Shown piece by piece: positions 25,201 through 34,796 of a stretch of DNA of 64,000 nucleotides (the first letter of the stretch is position 1; each line of letters begins with the position of its first letter). A program made the translations under genes and the position numbers. The notes below the pieces were generated by a model. That model did not search any database and was not told the origin of the DNA. It worked only from the letters and a program-made list of their open reading frames with translations. Origin of the DNA: Mycteria americana (lineage: Eukaryota > Chordata > Aves > Ciconiiformes > Ciconiidae); NCBI RefSeq assembly GCF_035582795.1, contig NC_134368.1:15854001-15918000 (forward strand), in the 5' to 3' direction.

Positions 25201-28200
25201 AAGCCACTTGACACCAACAATACCTCAAAAGGGGGAGCTAAGAGCTTGTTATAACAACTAGTCGTGACAAGAACTGCAAGCTTGTTGGAAAGCTTTTAGT
25301 CAACTTGCTGCACAGTTTAACAGAGCCATATCTAAACTTAAACTCACACTTATTGTAAACTTGAACTTGAATGGCGGTCCCTCAAAGAAAGCAGCACAGT
25401 TGTCATCACTGCCAGTTGCCAGACGATATGGTCTTGTTTGTTTAATGTCCACACTATTGATCACTTTATTGTGCCCAGTAATCTCGCCGACAGAAGAACC
25501 ACTATCCCACAGGAACACTGCTCCGAATCTAGTTAGAAAACCACACAATAACTACAATTCATAAAAGTTACACGTAGATTAACTCCTTGAGCATCTGCAA
25601 ACAGCAGATTTGAGTGCACACAAAGAAAAGAAATTAGGTCATCTTATTAATCTCACACAAGCGCATCATAGTTCCCTGAAGGATATTTGAGATCTTGCTG
25701 GAGAGAGAATCTAATCTTCAGCAGGAGACATTTGCTGAAGGGGACAGACAAGCAAGTTTTATGTATAAAGCTTCTAAAATTCAGAGATCCAAGAGATAAT
25801 TCTTCAGTAAGTCTGTTGGTTTATAAAAGAAAGCAGTAAGTTATTCTGTCTGCCTAGTCACTACACAGAATGCAGAAAGCTAGGATAACAATGTCATCTG
25901 ATCATTTATCTGATTATTTAGCCTAGATCGGGTACCATCACTTTTACAACTATTATTACTTAAATGTTTAAGGAAGAAGAGTTATAACAGCACTTCTGTC
26001 AGTTCTTACTTTAAATCACCTTAAAAAAAAAAATCAGCATAATCAATACAGTGGCATTAAACTGCCAGAGCATCGCTATTAAAAAGCAGTTCTATAGAAT
26101 CACTTCAGCAAAATTCTAGACCAAAAGCGCTCCACCTAACAGGAAACTGGCAGACTTTTTAAAGTAGGAAAGCAAATTTACACAGTATCTAGCCAGGGGC
26201 AGGTGGGGGTGGAAGGAAGGATGGAGGACAAAGAATCTCTCTCAAATACCAGGACACAGTACATGATGGTGATTAAAAAATGGTGCAGGGCGTGAGGGAA
26301 CAGGACCACATCATGTTTTTCAGACCTTTAGGCATAAGACTACCTGGTCTGGACTCTGCCTTAAAGATCTGTCAGTCTTTAAACATTAAAGAAAGGACAC
26401 AAACCTGACTGTAATGGGTACCTCATTTAGTCAGACAAGGACAACTGGCTGTGATTTTCTTTTAATTAACATAGTAAGGCCTAAAAATACAGGCATGTTG
26501 CTGAGACAGAAAATTCAGATACACTTTTTTTTTTTCTCTCTTATTTGATCATGTCCTCTCAATTTGGGAGGGGTGAAAGAGGAGGGAGAAGAATTATCAT
26601 GTGGTTCTACCTTCCTACTCTATCAGAATTAGACAAAAAAAATCCACCAAAAGGCATACTGAACAGCTATTATTGAATGCAATACCCACCTCTAAAAAAC
26701 AAACAAGACCCACACAATTTTAAACTGAGCAATTCTAACAAAACTGTATTTTCTAAGTAGTCTTACAGCTGTCAAATACTGCATAAAGAATTCTGCTGCA
26801 GAACAGCACAACTTGAAGTCTGAACAGGGAACAAGCCATGATTTTCTTCCCTTGAAAAATTAAAAGCTTTCTGCTAAGAACCTGCTTTGTTAGAATACAG
26901 AGCTTTACAGTATATGTACGTGTGTGTATATTTGTGCACGCGCATGCACGTGCACAAAAGAATTACTCACTTTTCCCTTCCTTCGCCAACCACAGCAATT
27001 CTCTTGCTGTCTTCAGTCCAGGCAAGGTCCTTTATTTTTCCTGCAAATGGCTGATATTCATACTTCAGTAGGTGTTCCTTCTGTGTAGTATCCCAGATTC
27101 TCAGCTTTCCAGAGACATCTGCCATAATAAAATAAAATATAACTATTGTTGTTCCAGCATGACTCAGTCACATGACTCAGCAATCTGCCAGGACACAGAT
27201 TTTCAGCTACAGCAAACATTTGTACTGGGGACCTATTATCTTACCCTATACAATTACTACAAATCACTTGATTTAGGAACACTGAAGACTACATCTGTTT
27301 CACTGAAGTATGTTTTTAACCAGATATTAAGGTTCAAAACATGCAGCAATAAATACAACACAGAGACAACTTTTGCAAACAGACATGTGAAAAAAGTTGC
27401 ACAGTAAGAGGGTAGAAACTCTAAAGTTATCAGCCAGTATGCGTTAAGTATCTGTGTCACACACAAAAAAGAAACCCAAACCACCCCCACCTCCCCAGAA
27501 GCTACAAGATAGCTTACCCACACTTCATTGGGAAGTAAGCCACCCTACGTCTACAGTAAAGAGCAATCTGATGGACAGTAGCTGATGCACTAAAATTCAT
27601 ACCTCAGCTTTTTTGTACCTTCAAAGCAAACCTGTTTTGCATACAAATACCGGGTATACATAAACATACAAAGATATTTCTGCCCATAGAACTCAATTAA
27701 CGCACACTCATCTGCATAGTTTTTCTATACAGAAGCATGTACACACTTAATGTTGCATGTGGATACCTGCACTACCTGGATTACTACAAAGGAATCCAAC
27801 ATTATATTAAAAAATGGTAATGTCACAAGCAGCAGACATAGCACAGTTCATAACAACTTAAGACTTAATATAATGAAAGCTTCCTTGGTCACCATTTGCT
27901 CTCAGTATTACACAGCCCTAGAGCTTGCTTCTATTCAGAGCAATTACTGTGGTGCAGCATTGTAACCAGAGGAATTGTTCTATACACAGACGGGTTTACA
28001 CATCTCTAATGAAACCCACACAGCAAATTCTGTGTGTATTGGACACTTCATAAAAGCCACTGTTTTAGAATAAACCACGTGCTAAAATATATACCTTTCA
28101 CCTCAGCAGAACGTTTTTGAGTTCTGATCACCATTTATTGGTGCGTCTTCACAGTTCAATTTAAACATACAGCAACCCTGTATCGTTGAGACCTGATCAT

Positions 28201-31200
28201 AGACTCATCTTCTCCGCTTCTGCTAAAAGGACAGATGCAGAATCCTCCATTTTACATAGAGAACTTATTATTGAAACAGAATTTTAACGTGGACTTCAAA
28301 ATCTAATTGTTTGCTCCATCTATTAATAGATAGGAGACATATAGCTTTAACTTTGTGGAATCTCCCATTACTACCTCTGTTATGACTGCAGTAAGAAATT
28401 ACCATAAAAGTCACAAAGCATATTGCCAAAGGTTTGTCTCATCAAGCACATGAAGTATTAATGCAGGTTGCATGGCTAATGCAAATTTATAGATAGAGAA
28501 ATGAATCTTACATGTCATACTTAGAAACAGCTTAAACAGCCTGATACTATCTTCAGACTCCATGCTCAACAGTATCACAAAACTTTATAAACAACATACA
28601 GAAGATACTTTTTAAAAGGGAAATATTACAGCTGAAACTAATTTACTTGGGTATGACAGACAACTTCTGAAAAGAGTCAACTGAATACTCCCCCTCTAGG
28701 AGCAAGGAGCTTCCTTAAGCTGATCACTAATGAAAAACTTCTTCACAGATCAGGCTATGTATATATAACTGTTCTTTTACAGAGGACTGAAAGTCTGCAA
28801 GGCTACAAGAACAAAATAGATGGTTATTCTGAGGATTAAGTACAGCACAAACCTAGAGCACCAAGTCTGTAGAATAAACAATGCAAACTGGATTTTAAGA
28901 AGGTATTCAATTTGACATATGGTCCACACACAAGACTGAGCCAAGAAAATCCTGGCTCTGGTTCCGGGGGGGAGTGCGGGGGGGGGGAAGCTGTGCTATC
29001 AGTGTTCTTAAAGCTTCCCCAGTACTCAAAAGATACATATTCTAATACAGCTTTCTGATATGCATGAAGCAAAGAAGGAAACAACATTTTAAAAAAATAT
29101 TGTTTCCTTAAAGTTGCTGTGAAAGAAATTCCCATTCTGCTAAGACCTGTGCATGAGTCTGGACTCCCTTTCTAAGGAGCTCATATTCAGAATGTTTTAT
29201 TTTCAGATATACTACTTAGAAAGTGTTTCTGTATTTGGACATGCTTCTGAAGTGTTTCTAATTGACAATGGCAAGCAAGTTAAAAAAAAAAATCCATAGA
29301 TTGACCGTAATTGTTTTTAAGAAATGGAAGCTATAGTATTGTATTTATCAATATTCTTTAACTGTATACCAGTCCTCCTGAAAAAAGATCAATTATTTGA
29401 AGCAAGCTTCTATTAAAAAGGGTTTGTTTAGTTCTTTGTAAAACTAAAATCAAAAACTGTAGCCATTTTGGCTAGCAATCCAGGAAATTCATGCTGTATA
29501 AATTCATGTCACCTGTTCTCAGACTCTTGATTCACATACATTACATGGAAACTGAGAATCAGCCTCCTTCCCTGCTAACTTACCAAAGAAAGCTTTTTTA
29601 GTTTAGGTTACAAATGTAAGAAAAATCATGCCAAGTCTTGCCAAGTTTGGTCAGGAAGAAAGGGGGAGGGAAAAGAAAGGAGTATACACTCTTCTAGAAC
29701 CCCTCCCGTCCTCAAAGTATAAAAGTTTATTAACAAACTGAAACAATAGCCCTGTATTTCAGAAATAACTTTTCATTCTGCTGCACGTACACAAGTCATT
29801 CATCACACTAAGATTTGTTCTCTTTACGCTTCACACTAAGTATTTAAACTTCATTTTCAGGTTCTTTTTGATTTAAATAATAAATTTTAAGACGACCAAG
29901 CATGTCACTAAACTCACTGCTTTAGAAAGAGGTTAGAGGAACAACTGTAGAAATCGTTCCTCCCTCAGGCATATATATGTAATTCCATTGAAGCATACCA
30001 CATTGACTATGTATTTTCTGTACATAAATGCAAAGCGTTACTACTCTGTTTTGCCAGTAAGTTTTGCGTCAAGCATTTTAACAGCTCTGTCCACATATCT
30101 CATGCAGCATGCGCACTGATACTTTACCTCCAGATGCTATGTAGAATCCACTGGGAGCATACTTGGCAACTACAACCTGATGGGCATGCTCAGTGTAGAT
30201 GTCAGCAACTGCAGGATTCTAGTTTAAAGGAAAAAAAGTTACTAAGTTGGATTTCCTGGTTTTCAAAGGAGTAAAATCAGAGTTTCAAAGATAAAATTCA
30301 GAATTTCTCCTCACGCTCCTTCTCCCACACCCTTCCTTCCAGCTTACATGGAGCTATTGTCTAAAACTGAGAAGTGCAGTACACATTGCAGAACACTGCT
30401 GTCCAGTATGACTAAAACAACACACTAATTTCTAACAACTGACACAACTAAAGTACTTCCTCTAACAGCCAGATCCTTTCCTCTCTAACACCTGCTGAAA
30501 GGTAGAAAAACACTCTCCAAAATAATAGGCCAAGCATCGGACTTTCTTTTTATGGGGCTAGCCCAGGTAAGGCAGTTACCCAAGTAAATACTAAACATGA
30601 GCTGTGGTTTGCAACATACATCCAGAAGTTCTACTATAGTTGAGTATGAAAATCAAGCATATGGTTAACCATATTGCATGGCTGTTAATCATCACCATGT
30701 ACTCAAGATCACTCAGTAACCAATGAGGCGTGCAAGGCTTGCTCTTTCTTGCCAATTGCTCTCTGGTTAAAAAGCTAGTAGATGGACTAGCTGCAGAAAA
30801 GATGTTTTCCCTAGTATTAAGAGCTGTACTGGAATTCTGAAAGAAATTCACTGCCACTCCATCACAATTTTATCTCTTCAGTCTTAAATATGTTTTCAGA
30901 TGCTTCAGGTTGGACACTAAAACTAACTCACTGTCTCAGCAGATCAGTAGTGTCATACTACAGAGGTGCCACACAAATCAAAAAAGGATGACATCAAAGC
31001 AAAATCTGCTCTCAAATTAACTGTATAAAGAACCCATTCTGCACATCTTCCAAATACAGTGCACATATGCTACAACAGTAATACACTACTCCTTAGAAAA
31101 ATTTTTCTACCAGTTAACAGGTATCTTCCAGCTCCAGAAACTTGACTCATATGGTCAAGACAAAAGTCCATTTTAACTGCTATAATTAATACAGATTTAT

Positions 31201-34200
31201 TCAACCAAACCAGAAAACCACCTGATGTTATGGTATGACTCAGCCATCCAATCAGGAAAAACTAAAACACCTGCTCTGTGTTAGAAGCACAGTCTCCTGC
31301 TTGCAAGAGTTCTTGCTGTTGCAGTACTGTTACATCTCAGGAGACAGAATACAGCTTACTCATGCAAGAAGCAGCTCTTTTTCATTCCGGCTTTTATACA
31401 TTGCTTGAGTGCGTTATAGCCCTACTTAAGTTACAATCATCTGCATTTACAGTATGCACATTACTCTCCATTCTGCGTGCAACTGGATTTTATCTAAGCA
31501 AGACAAGATAATGTTTTCCCCATGCTATAGCTGCATCACCTACAAGTTCATGGAGCTCAAAAAAACCCCACACTTCATTAGTAATGGCATACATTAGTAG
31601 CTGCTATTTTACAGCAAGAATCTCCAAGAGTCCAGGAAGCTAAGAAGATGAGAGACTGGACTTAACAGACTGACGTAAGGGGTTAAATGAAAGATAGACT
31701 CCTAAATTTAAGATATAGTAAATAAAATCAGGAAGCCAGGTAATAAGTTAGAGCTGCCAATTTAAATGCCATTTGATTACATAATTTCTGCTTGTAAAGT
31801 CAGTTTTTTTACCTTGTATGTCTTTCATATCAAAACCCAAAAAAACCCCCACTTCTAAAGACATTTTAGGATAAGATTATATTGTTAGCTGGGACAAATG
31901 CAGTACCTAATACTAGATTCAACAAGAAGAATGGGCTTGTGTGGCTTATTTGAACACTGAAACCAGAGCCACATATGAAAGTGAGCAGTTGAAGTTCCAA
32001 GTTTCAAAGTAGGTTTAGACCCATGAAGACAATCAAATATTAACGAGGTATGAAACCTTACAAATATCACTAGCACTTCTGACTCACAGTGCTTTTCCAG
32101 CACCGTTCTAGGACTTTTTCTCATTAAAGTAAGCCTCTAGGTCATGCTCAAAGATTAAGCATTAACCCTGAACACTATATTCATCACCACTGATTAGCTA
32201 ATACTAGATAGCTTCAGACTTAAAAGAAAGGTGATCCCTGCATTTTGATGACCTGTTTTTTTAATTAGAGTAAAACCATCCCACTGGAGAACTGTTCATG
32301 GACGAATTACACACAGACCTCCCAGTATTTCATCTGGTTGTTGCAAACTATTATACAGGCTTCCATATTTTTCAGAGAAGGCATAGCTCTCAACTAAGAG
32401 TGGAGACACTTCCATGTTGGGTTCGGAACAAACTGCAACGTTCTCCAACACAAAAGCCATAGCACAGGCTTTAGTCAGTTTTTGTGTCACTGCTACAATA
32501 CATTCTGTAGTTGTCTGCAGAGCATCACCTGTCATTTATTAACAGTAGCAGACTCTCCTTGCCAGTTAGGTAAGTTTGCATATTAGCATGAATTACACCA
32601 TAAAACTGAAGGATTTATGACTTCCATTCTCAACCTCCTTGGAGAGTTTAAACAGTCTAAGTTGAATTCCCACAACCCCACCTCGCCTGTACTCTGACCT
32701 TGCCATGCGCTCTACATTCTGGCTCATGCTGAGACTAACATTTGCACTGAGCAGATCTTCAGTGAGCTGATTCAGGAAGATAAAAGCAAATTGTTTTCTT
32801 CCAATTTAACCCCCAAAATGGGGTCAGATGAACACTAATGACAGTGCAAGGGAGGAGGTCACAATCCATAACTTGGGCAAAAACTGTAACATAAGCAGAG
32901 TGGCTTTTCTCTCTTCTCTCATCACACTGTGTGCCATTACAGTGTTTAAATTTGGGCTTCTGGTTTCAGAAAATTGAACTTCTTGATACCAAGAGTGAAA
33001 CACTATTACAACAACATTATATTGAGACATTGAAACCAGAGTGGAAGCTCATTTTTGTCTTCAAGTGGATGAATTTAAACTGATCTCAAACAAATTTGCA
33101 AAGAATTAAGTTATTAGTAGCATTTCTGTATTGTGGCATGACAATGAAGAAATGTCTGAATATAGTGCGGATGACGAGATGAGTCAGGAAAACAGCTCAT
33201 GAAAATTCAGTTTGCAAAGGTGATTTACAGAAGCAGCCATAAACAAATCCACTGTTGTGGAGACCTAAAAATTCCAGAGAGGTATGACTTGTCCCCCTGC
33301 AGCCCTCCTCACTGCAGGCCAAATCTGCAGTGAGAGAGGAAAGTAAACCTAGGGGAGAATTCGATTTTCTAAAGAACAAACATTTACTTTGAAGAAAAGT
33401 ATTTTTTGAAAACTGGTAGCAAGACAATAGCCTAGACTTGTAATGCTTCCTCCATACTTCTCAAAAGGATGCCATCTTTGAAAAGAAATAATTTAAATAA
33501 CTCATTTAACATTTCTCTAGTTACCACCAGAGAAGAAAAAAAAAAAAACAAAAACAAAACAAACCTCCACACCACTGAAAACATTAACTGGGGCATTCCA
33601 ATATTTAATCGATGGGAAAAGTTCCCTGTGAGCAGGCCTGAGAACTCAACATGCTTGCCACAGAGTTAAGCAACTGACAACTGTTTTGATTCCTGGAGCA
33701 GGAGGGGAAAAGCTACGAGCTAATGCATTTAAAGGTAGATGTTTGCAACTATTTGCATGCTTCTCTTACAAGCCAATGCAAGGGCCCAATACGGCAAATA
33801 GGGAAGAGTTCATTTATTAGGCAAATACAGTGCTCAACTTCATGATAGTGATACTTAAGAAGATAAACAGGGCCAACCAGAACATACCAGTCTCTCATCT
33901 GTAAGTCCTATGCAAAGAGAGGGAGGAGAACTGCACATTTTGCCGAGATTTTCTACAGGTTTTTACAGTCGCTGCCCATGGTTTTATGCCTGAGTCATGC
34001 ACCCTTGCTTATTCCCCTGCTGCTGATCACAGATCTGTGACCTCAATTGAAATTACCAAGAGCGAATGAAGCACAGGCTATTAAGGGAGAGGGGCCGGGA
34101 AACAAAATGAAACTTAGCGAAAGCTCTATACTACGAAACAAAGTAAATTAGGATACATTACATCAATGTTTCTGATGACGACACATTTTCCATTGGTATA

Positions 34201-34570
34201 AAGAAAATTGTTGCCCTTAGGATCACCTCCGATAATTTTGGAAACGCCTCGTTCAACCTGCGGGAGGCTGGCGAACACTTTTTCTACGGGAAAAAGAAAA
34301 GGGGGGGTAATAAGCGTTTCATTTCTCCCCGTTAACGGACGCCAGCCGAGCAGCCAAACGCCCTGCCGGCAGGCGCGGTCACTTGTTGCTGTCAGCAAGC
34401 TGTGAGGAACCGCCGGCTCCGCGCCCGCCTCCGGGGCGGCACAGGGCCGCCCGGCGGCCCCCCAGCCAGCGGGGCTCTGCGCCGCCGCCACCCAGTCCCC
34501 AACCCGGCACCTCGCCGCTCCGGCCCCCCCCGCTCCGCCTCGCCGGGGGCTTACTGATCTCGTACGGCAT
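13107..34570 (-). CDS. WDR1: WD repeat-containing protein 1 (actin-interacting protein 1), 15 coding exons, complete
   Basis: WDR1/AIP1 binds cofilin-decorated actin filaments in the cytoplasm and speeds their severing and disassembly. Joining 15 exons gives a 607-codon open frame plus TGA, matching the roughly 606-residue vertebrate family length. The start [14 protein letters not shown] and the end KEWSISYD are where the family begins and ends. Recognisable segments include [19 protein letters not shown] (exon 2), [19 protein letters not shown] (exon 5), [16 protein letters not shown] (exon 6) and [20 protein letters not shown] (exon 8). The family folds as two seven-bladed WD40 propellers, and the repeated SPD..., ATGSDD, SASGDKT and SGGMD blade motifs fit this. 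Exon coding spans: 34555-34570, 34162-34283, 30128-30218, 26971-27118, 25348-25528, 23391-23468, 22551-22631, 22199-22432, 21264-21351, 19260-19416, 18491-18578, 17324-17434, 16618-16791, 15274-15418, 13107-13216. Junction phases add up without a break. All introns are GT-AG except intron 9, which is AT-AC. No lesion was seen. Confidence 0.97.
13375..13946 (-). mobile_element. Solo LTR of an avian endogenous retrovirus in the last WDR1 intron
   Basis: On the minus strand the element begins TGTCCTGGTTTTGG and ends in GGCTAAACCACAACA, so it has the TG...CA ends of an LTR and is 572 bases long. An ATTAAA signal precedes the R/U5-like part. Imperfect 5-base flanks (CTATT at 13370-13374, CTGTT at 13947-13951) look like an aged target-site duplication. 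I recognise this LTR type from bird genomes. No internal retroviral coding sequence is present, so this is a solo LTR in the sense orientation of WDR1. Confidence 0.85.
13993..15171 (+). mobile_element. 5'-truncated CR1 LINE, reverse transcriptase C-terminal part and 3' end
   Basis: Translation from about 14008 gives [17 protein letters not shown] (RT motif A), then [15 protein letters not shown] and the C-terminal CR1 region ending in [17 protein letters not shown]. The 3' end has the CR1 tail TTCTATGATTCT. The catalytic FADD-type motif reads LANDTKL: the second residue of the Asp pair position is changed to Asn at 14287-14289. A stop at 14455 and later frame changes also break the frame, so the copy is dead. 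It lies antisense to WDR1 in intron 14, 46 bases from the solo LTR. Confidence 0.93.
15274..15418 (-). CDS. WDR1: WDR1 exon 14 (residues 524-571)
   Basis: The acceptor is AAATAG and the donor GTATGT. It encodes [20 protein letters not shown], then [16 protein letters not shown], ending RVKIP in phase 1. The transposon-packed last intron follows. Confidence 0.95.
15419..16617 (-). other. WDR1 intron 13, no further feature recognised
   Basis: About 1.2 kb, AT-rich, with short A runs and a CA-rich patch near 15660-15680. No transposon end was recognised. Confidence 0.75.
16618..16791 (-). CDS. WDR1: WDR1 exon 13 (residues 466-523)
   Basis: This is 174 bases, phase 0 to phase 0. It encodes [20 protein letters not shown] and ends SVSDGYA. 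The acceptor is TTGGCAG and the donor GTAAGA. Confidence 0.95.
17171..17260 (-). mobile_element. CR1 LINE 3'-tip fragment in WDR1 intron 12
   Basis: Contains AGAATCATATAGGTTGGAAA and ATCATCCAGTCCAACCAT, the reversed terminal part of a CR1. It occupies about a sixth of the 532-base intron. Confidence 0.85.
17324..17434 (-). CDS. WDR1: WDR1 exon 12 (residues 429-465)
   Basis: This is 111 bases, phase 0 to phase 0. It encodes [20 protein letters not shown] and ends AVAVGGA. The acceptor is TTACAG and the donor GTAAGG. Confidence 0.95.
17435..18490 (-). other. WDR1 intron 11, no further feature recognised
   Basis: About 1.06 kb, AT-rich. A poly-A run on the plus strand near 18109-18130 is the only simple repeat. 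Confidence 0.75.
18491..18578 (-). CDS. WDR1: WDR1 exon 11 (residues 399-428)
   Basis: The acceptor is CCTCCAG and the donor GTAAGTATTA. It encodes [20 protein letters not shown] and ends VLCIGQ, phase 0 at its end. Confidence 0.95.
18579..19259 (-). other. WDR1 intron 10, no further feature recognised
   Basis: A 681-base AT-rich intron with no recognised repeat or gene. Confidence 0.75.
19260..19416 (-). CDS. WDR1: WDR1 exon 10 (residues 347-398), begins after an AC acceptor
   Basis: The exon begins ATTATTGGGATTC just after ...TTATGCAC, completing the Asn codon and then [20 protein letters not shown]. It ends at KRDY in phase 2 with donor GTTAGT. No AG is available at the position the family sequence demands. 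Confidence 0.93.
19429..19437 (-). other. U12-type branch site (TTCCTTAAT) of WDR1 intron 9
   Basis: TTCCTTAAT on the minus strand matches the U12 branch consensus TTCCTTRAY. The branch adenosine lies about 13-14 bases before the exon, the short spacing typical of minor introns. The acceptor dinucleotide AC is at 19418-19417, and there is no polypyrimidine tract. Confidence 0.9.
19488..19755 (-). mobile_element. CR1 LINE 3'-end fragment in WDR1 intron 9
   Basis: The plus strand begins with the reversed CR1 tail pattern (GAATAGCTAAGGTTAGAAGG...) and continues with the typical GGATGGAGACTCCACAAGC and CCTGGACAACCTGTACCAG stretches. It is more diverged than the copies at 15 and 21 kb. Its 3' tip lies close to the U12 branch site. 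Confidence 0.85.
20593..21155 (-). mobile_element. CR1 LINE 3' portion in WDR1 intron 9
   Basis: The minus strand reads the CR1 C-terminal region from [20 protein letters not shown] to [17 protein letters not shown], then the TTCTATGATT tail. It is nearly identical to the 3' half of the copy at 13993-15171 but lacks six codons (AHLEYC). Being the same young-looking subfamily in opposite orientation, the two form a long inverted repeat. Confidence 0.93.
21255..21263 (-). other. U12-type 5' splice site (ATATCCTTT) of WDR1 intron 9
   Basis: The first nine intron bases on the minus strand are ATATCCTTT, matching the minor-spliceosome AT-AC donor consensus ATATCCTT. The upstream exon ends in phase 1 at HI-N. 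Confidence 0.9.
21264..21351 (-). CDS. WDR1: WDR1 exon 9 (residues 318-346), ends at a U12-type AT-AC intron
   Basis: The acceptor is ATTCACAG. It encodes [16 protein letters not shown] and ends SNDGHI plus one base of the next Asn codon. There is no GT donor here: the exon is followed directly by ATATCCTTT. Phase 1 is the only choice that joins to exon 10 with the family sequence HINYWD. Confidence 0.93.
21352..22198 (-). other. WDR1 intron 8, no further feature recognised
   Basis: An 847-base AT-rich intron with no recognised repeat or gene. Confidence 0.75.
22199..22432 (-). CDS. WDR1: WDR1 exon 8 (residues 240-317)
   Basis: At 234 bases this is the largest coding exon. It runs from [18 protein letters not shown] to PLRVIK across the end of the first propeller. 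The acceptor is TTTACAG and the donor GTAGGT. Only 118 bases separate it from exon 7. Confidence 0.95.
22551..22631 (-). CDS. WDR1: WDR1 exon 7 (residues 213-239)
   Basis: This is 81 bases, phase 0 to phase 0. It encodes [20 protein letters not shown] and ends GGIYA. The acceptor is TCTTAAG and the donor GTAAGTATCA. Confidence 0.95.
22632..23390 (-). other. WDR1 intron 6, short direct repeat only
   Basis: Holds a short direct duplication of GTTTGACATCAGTTGTT around 23202-23230 and nothing else that I recognise. Confidence 0.75.
23391..23468 (-). CDS. WDR1: WDR1 exon 6 (residues 187-212)
   Basis: This is 78 bases, phase 0 to phase 0. It encodes [18 protein letters not shown] and ends ASADGQ. 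The acceptor is CCTACAG and the donor GTAAAA. Confidence 0.95.
23469..25347 (-). other. WDR1 intron 5, no further feature recognised
   Basis: A 1.9-kb AT-rich intron with short homopolymer T and A runs. I see no exon-like frame, transposon end or RNA gene. Confidence 0.8.
25348..25528 (-). CDS. WDR1: WDR1 exon 5 (residues 126-186)
   Basis: The acceptor is CTAACTAG and the donor GTGAGT. It encodes [20 protein letters not shown] and on to KFKFTIS. It ends in phase 0, so the next exon starts cleanly at DHTRF. Confidence 0.95.
25529..26970 (-). other. WDR1 intron 4, alternating purine-pyrimidine tract near its donor
   Basis: An AT-rich 1.4-kb intron. Two strictly alternating purine-pyrimidine tracts at 26911-26931 and 26933-26956 lie next to the exon 4 donor. 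No transposon was recognised. Confidence 0.8.
26971..27118 (-). CDS. WDR1: WDR1 exon 4 (residues 77-125)
   Basis: It encodes [20 protein letters not shown] and on to VVGEGREK. The donor is GTGAGT after GGAAAA. The 148-base length means skipping it would shift the frame. A TGCATG motif lies about 22 bases into the following intron. Confidence 0.95.
27119..30127 (-). other. WDR1 intron 3, with a G-run near 28.97 kb
   Basis: A 3.0-kb AT-rich intron without recognised transposons. The only compositional oddity is a pair of long G runs on the plus strand at 28966-28987, which are C runs in the transcript. Confidence 0.8.
30128..30218 (-). CDS. WDR1: WDR1 exon 3 (residues 47-76)
   Basis: The acceptor is AACTAG and the donor GTAAAG. 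It encodes [20 protein letters not shown] and on to FYIASG, the first complete blade motif. It ends in phase 1. Confidence 0.95.
30219..34161 (-). other. WDR1 intron 2, no further feature recognised
   Basis: A 3.9-kb AT-rich intron. No CR1 tail, LTR, exon-like frame or RNA gene was recognised on either strand. Short open frames in it have no family resemblance. Confidence 0.8.
34162..34283 (-). CDS. WDR1: WDR1 exon 2 (residues 6-46)
   Basis: The acceptor is CCCGTAG at 34284 and upwards; the donor GTAATG follows AACATTGAT. The exon starts [13 protein letters not shown] after the phase-1 join to exon 1 and ends VVIRNID in phase 0. It opens the first propeller. Confidence 0.95.
34555..34570 (-). 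CDS. WDR1: WDR1 exon 1, coding part (residues 1-5)
   Basis: The ATG reads at 34570-34568 and encodes MPYEI plus one base of codon 6. The donor is GTAAGC. The exon is only 16 coding bases and sits inside the CpG island. The exact 5' end of the untranslated part cannot be fixed by eye. Confidence 0.93.
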
Positions 34571-34786
34571 CTTCGCCCACTTGTTACTGCGGCGGGCGGT
34601 GGCGCTGGAAAGGAAGGGCTGGGAAGGGGGGCGAGCGCAGCCCCGCGCAGCGCAGGCGGACCGGCCTCTCGCTCTCCCCGCCGCCGCTGCCGCTGCTACT
34701 GCTGCTGCTGCCGCCTCAGCCCCGCGGCGCCCAGCGGCACGAACCAGGAAGCGCCCGCGCGGCCCGCCGCTCTCCCCTGCCTTTGA

Positions 34787-34796
34787 CCATATATAG
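34787..34796 (-). promoter_or_regulatory. CTATATATGG: TATA-like or near-consensus CArG box upstream of WDR1
   Basis: An isolated AT run in the CpG island, about 220 bases above the WDR1 ATG, reads CTATATATGG on the transcript strand. It differs by one base from the SRF consensus CC(A/T)6GG and also contains a TATA-like core. SRF controls many actin-cytoskeleton genes, so a CArG role is plausible; that is inference. Confidence 0.4.
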
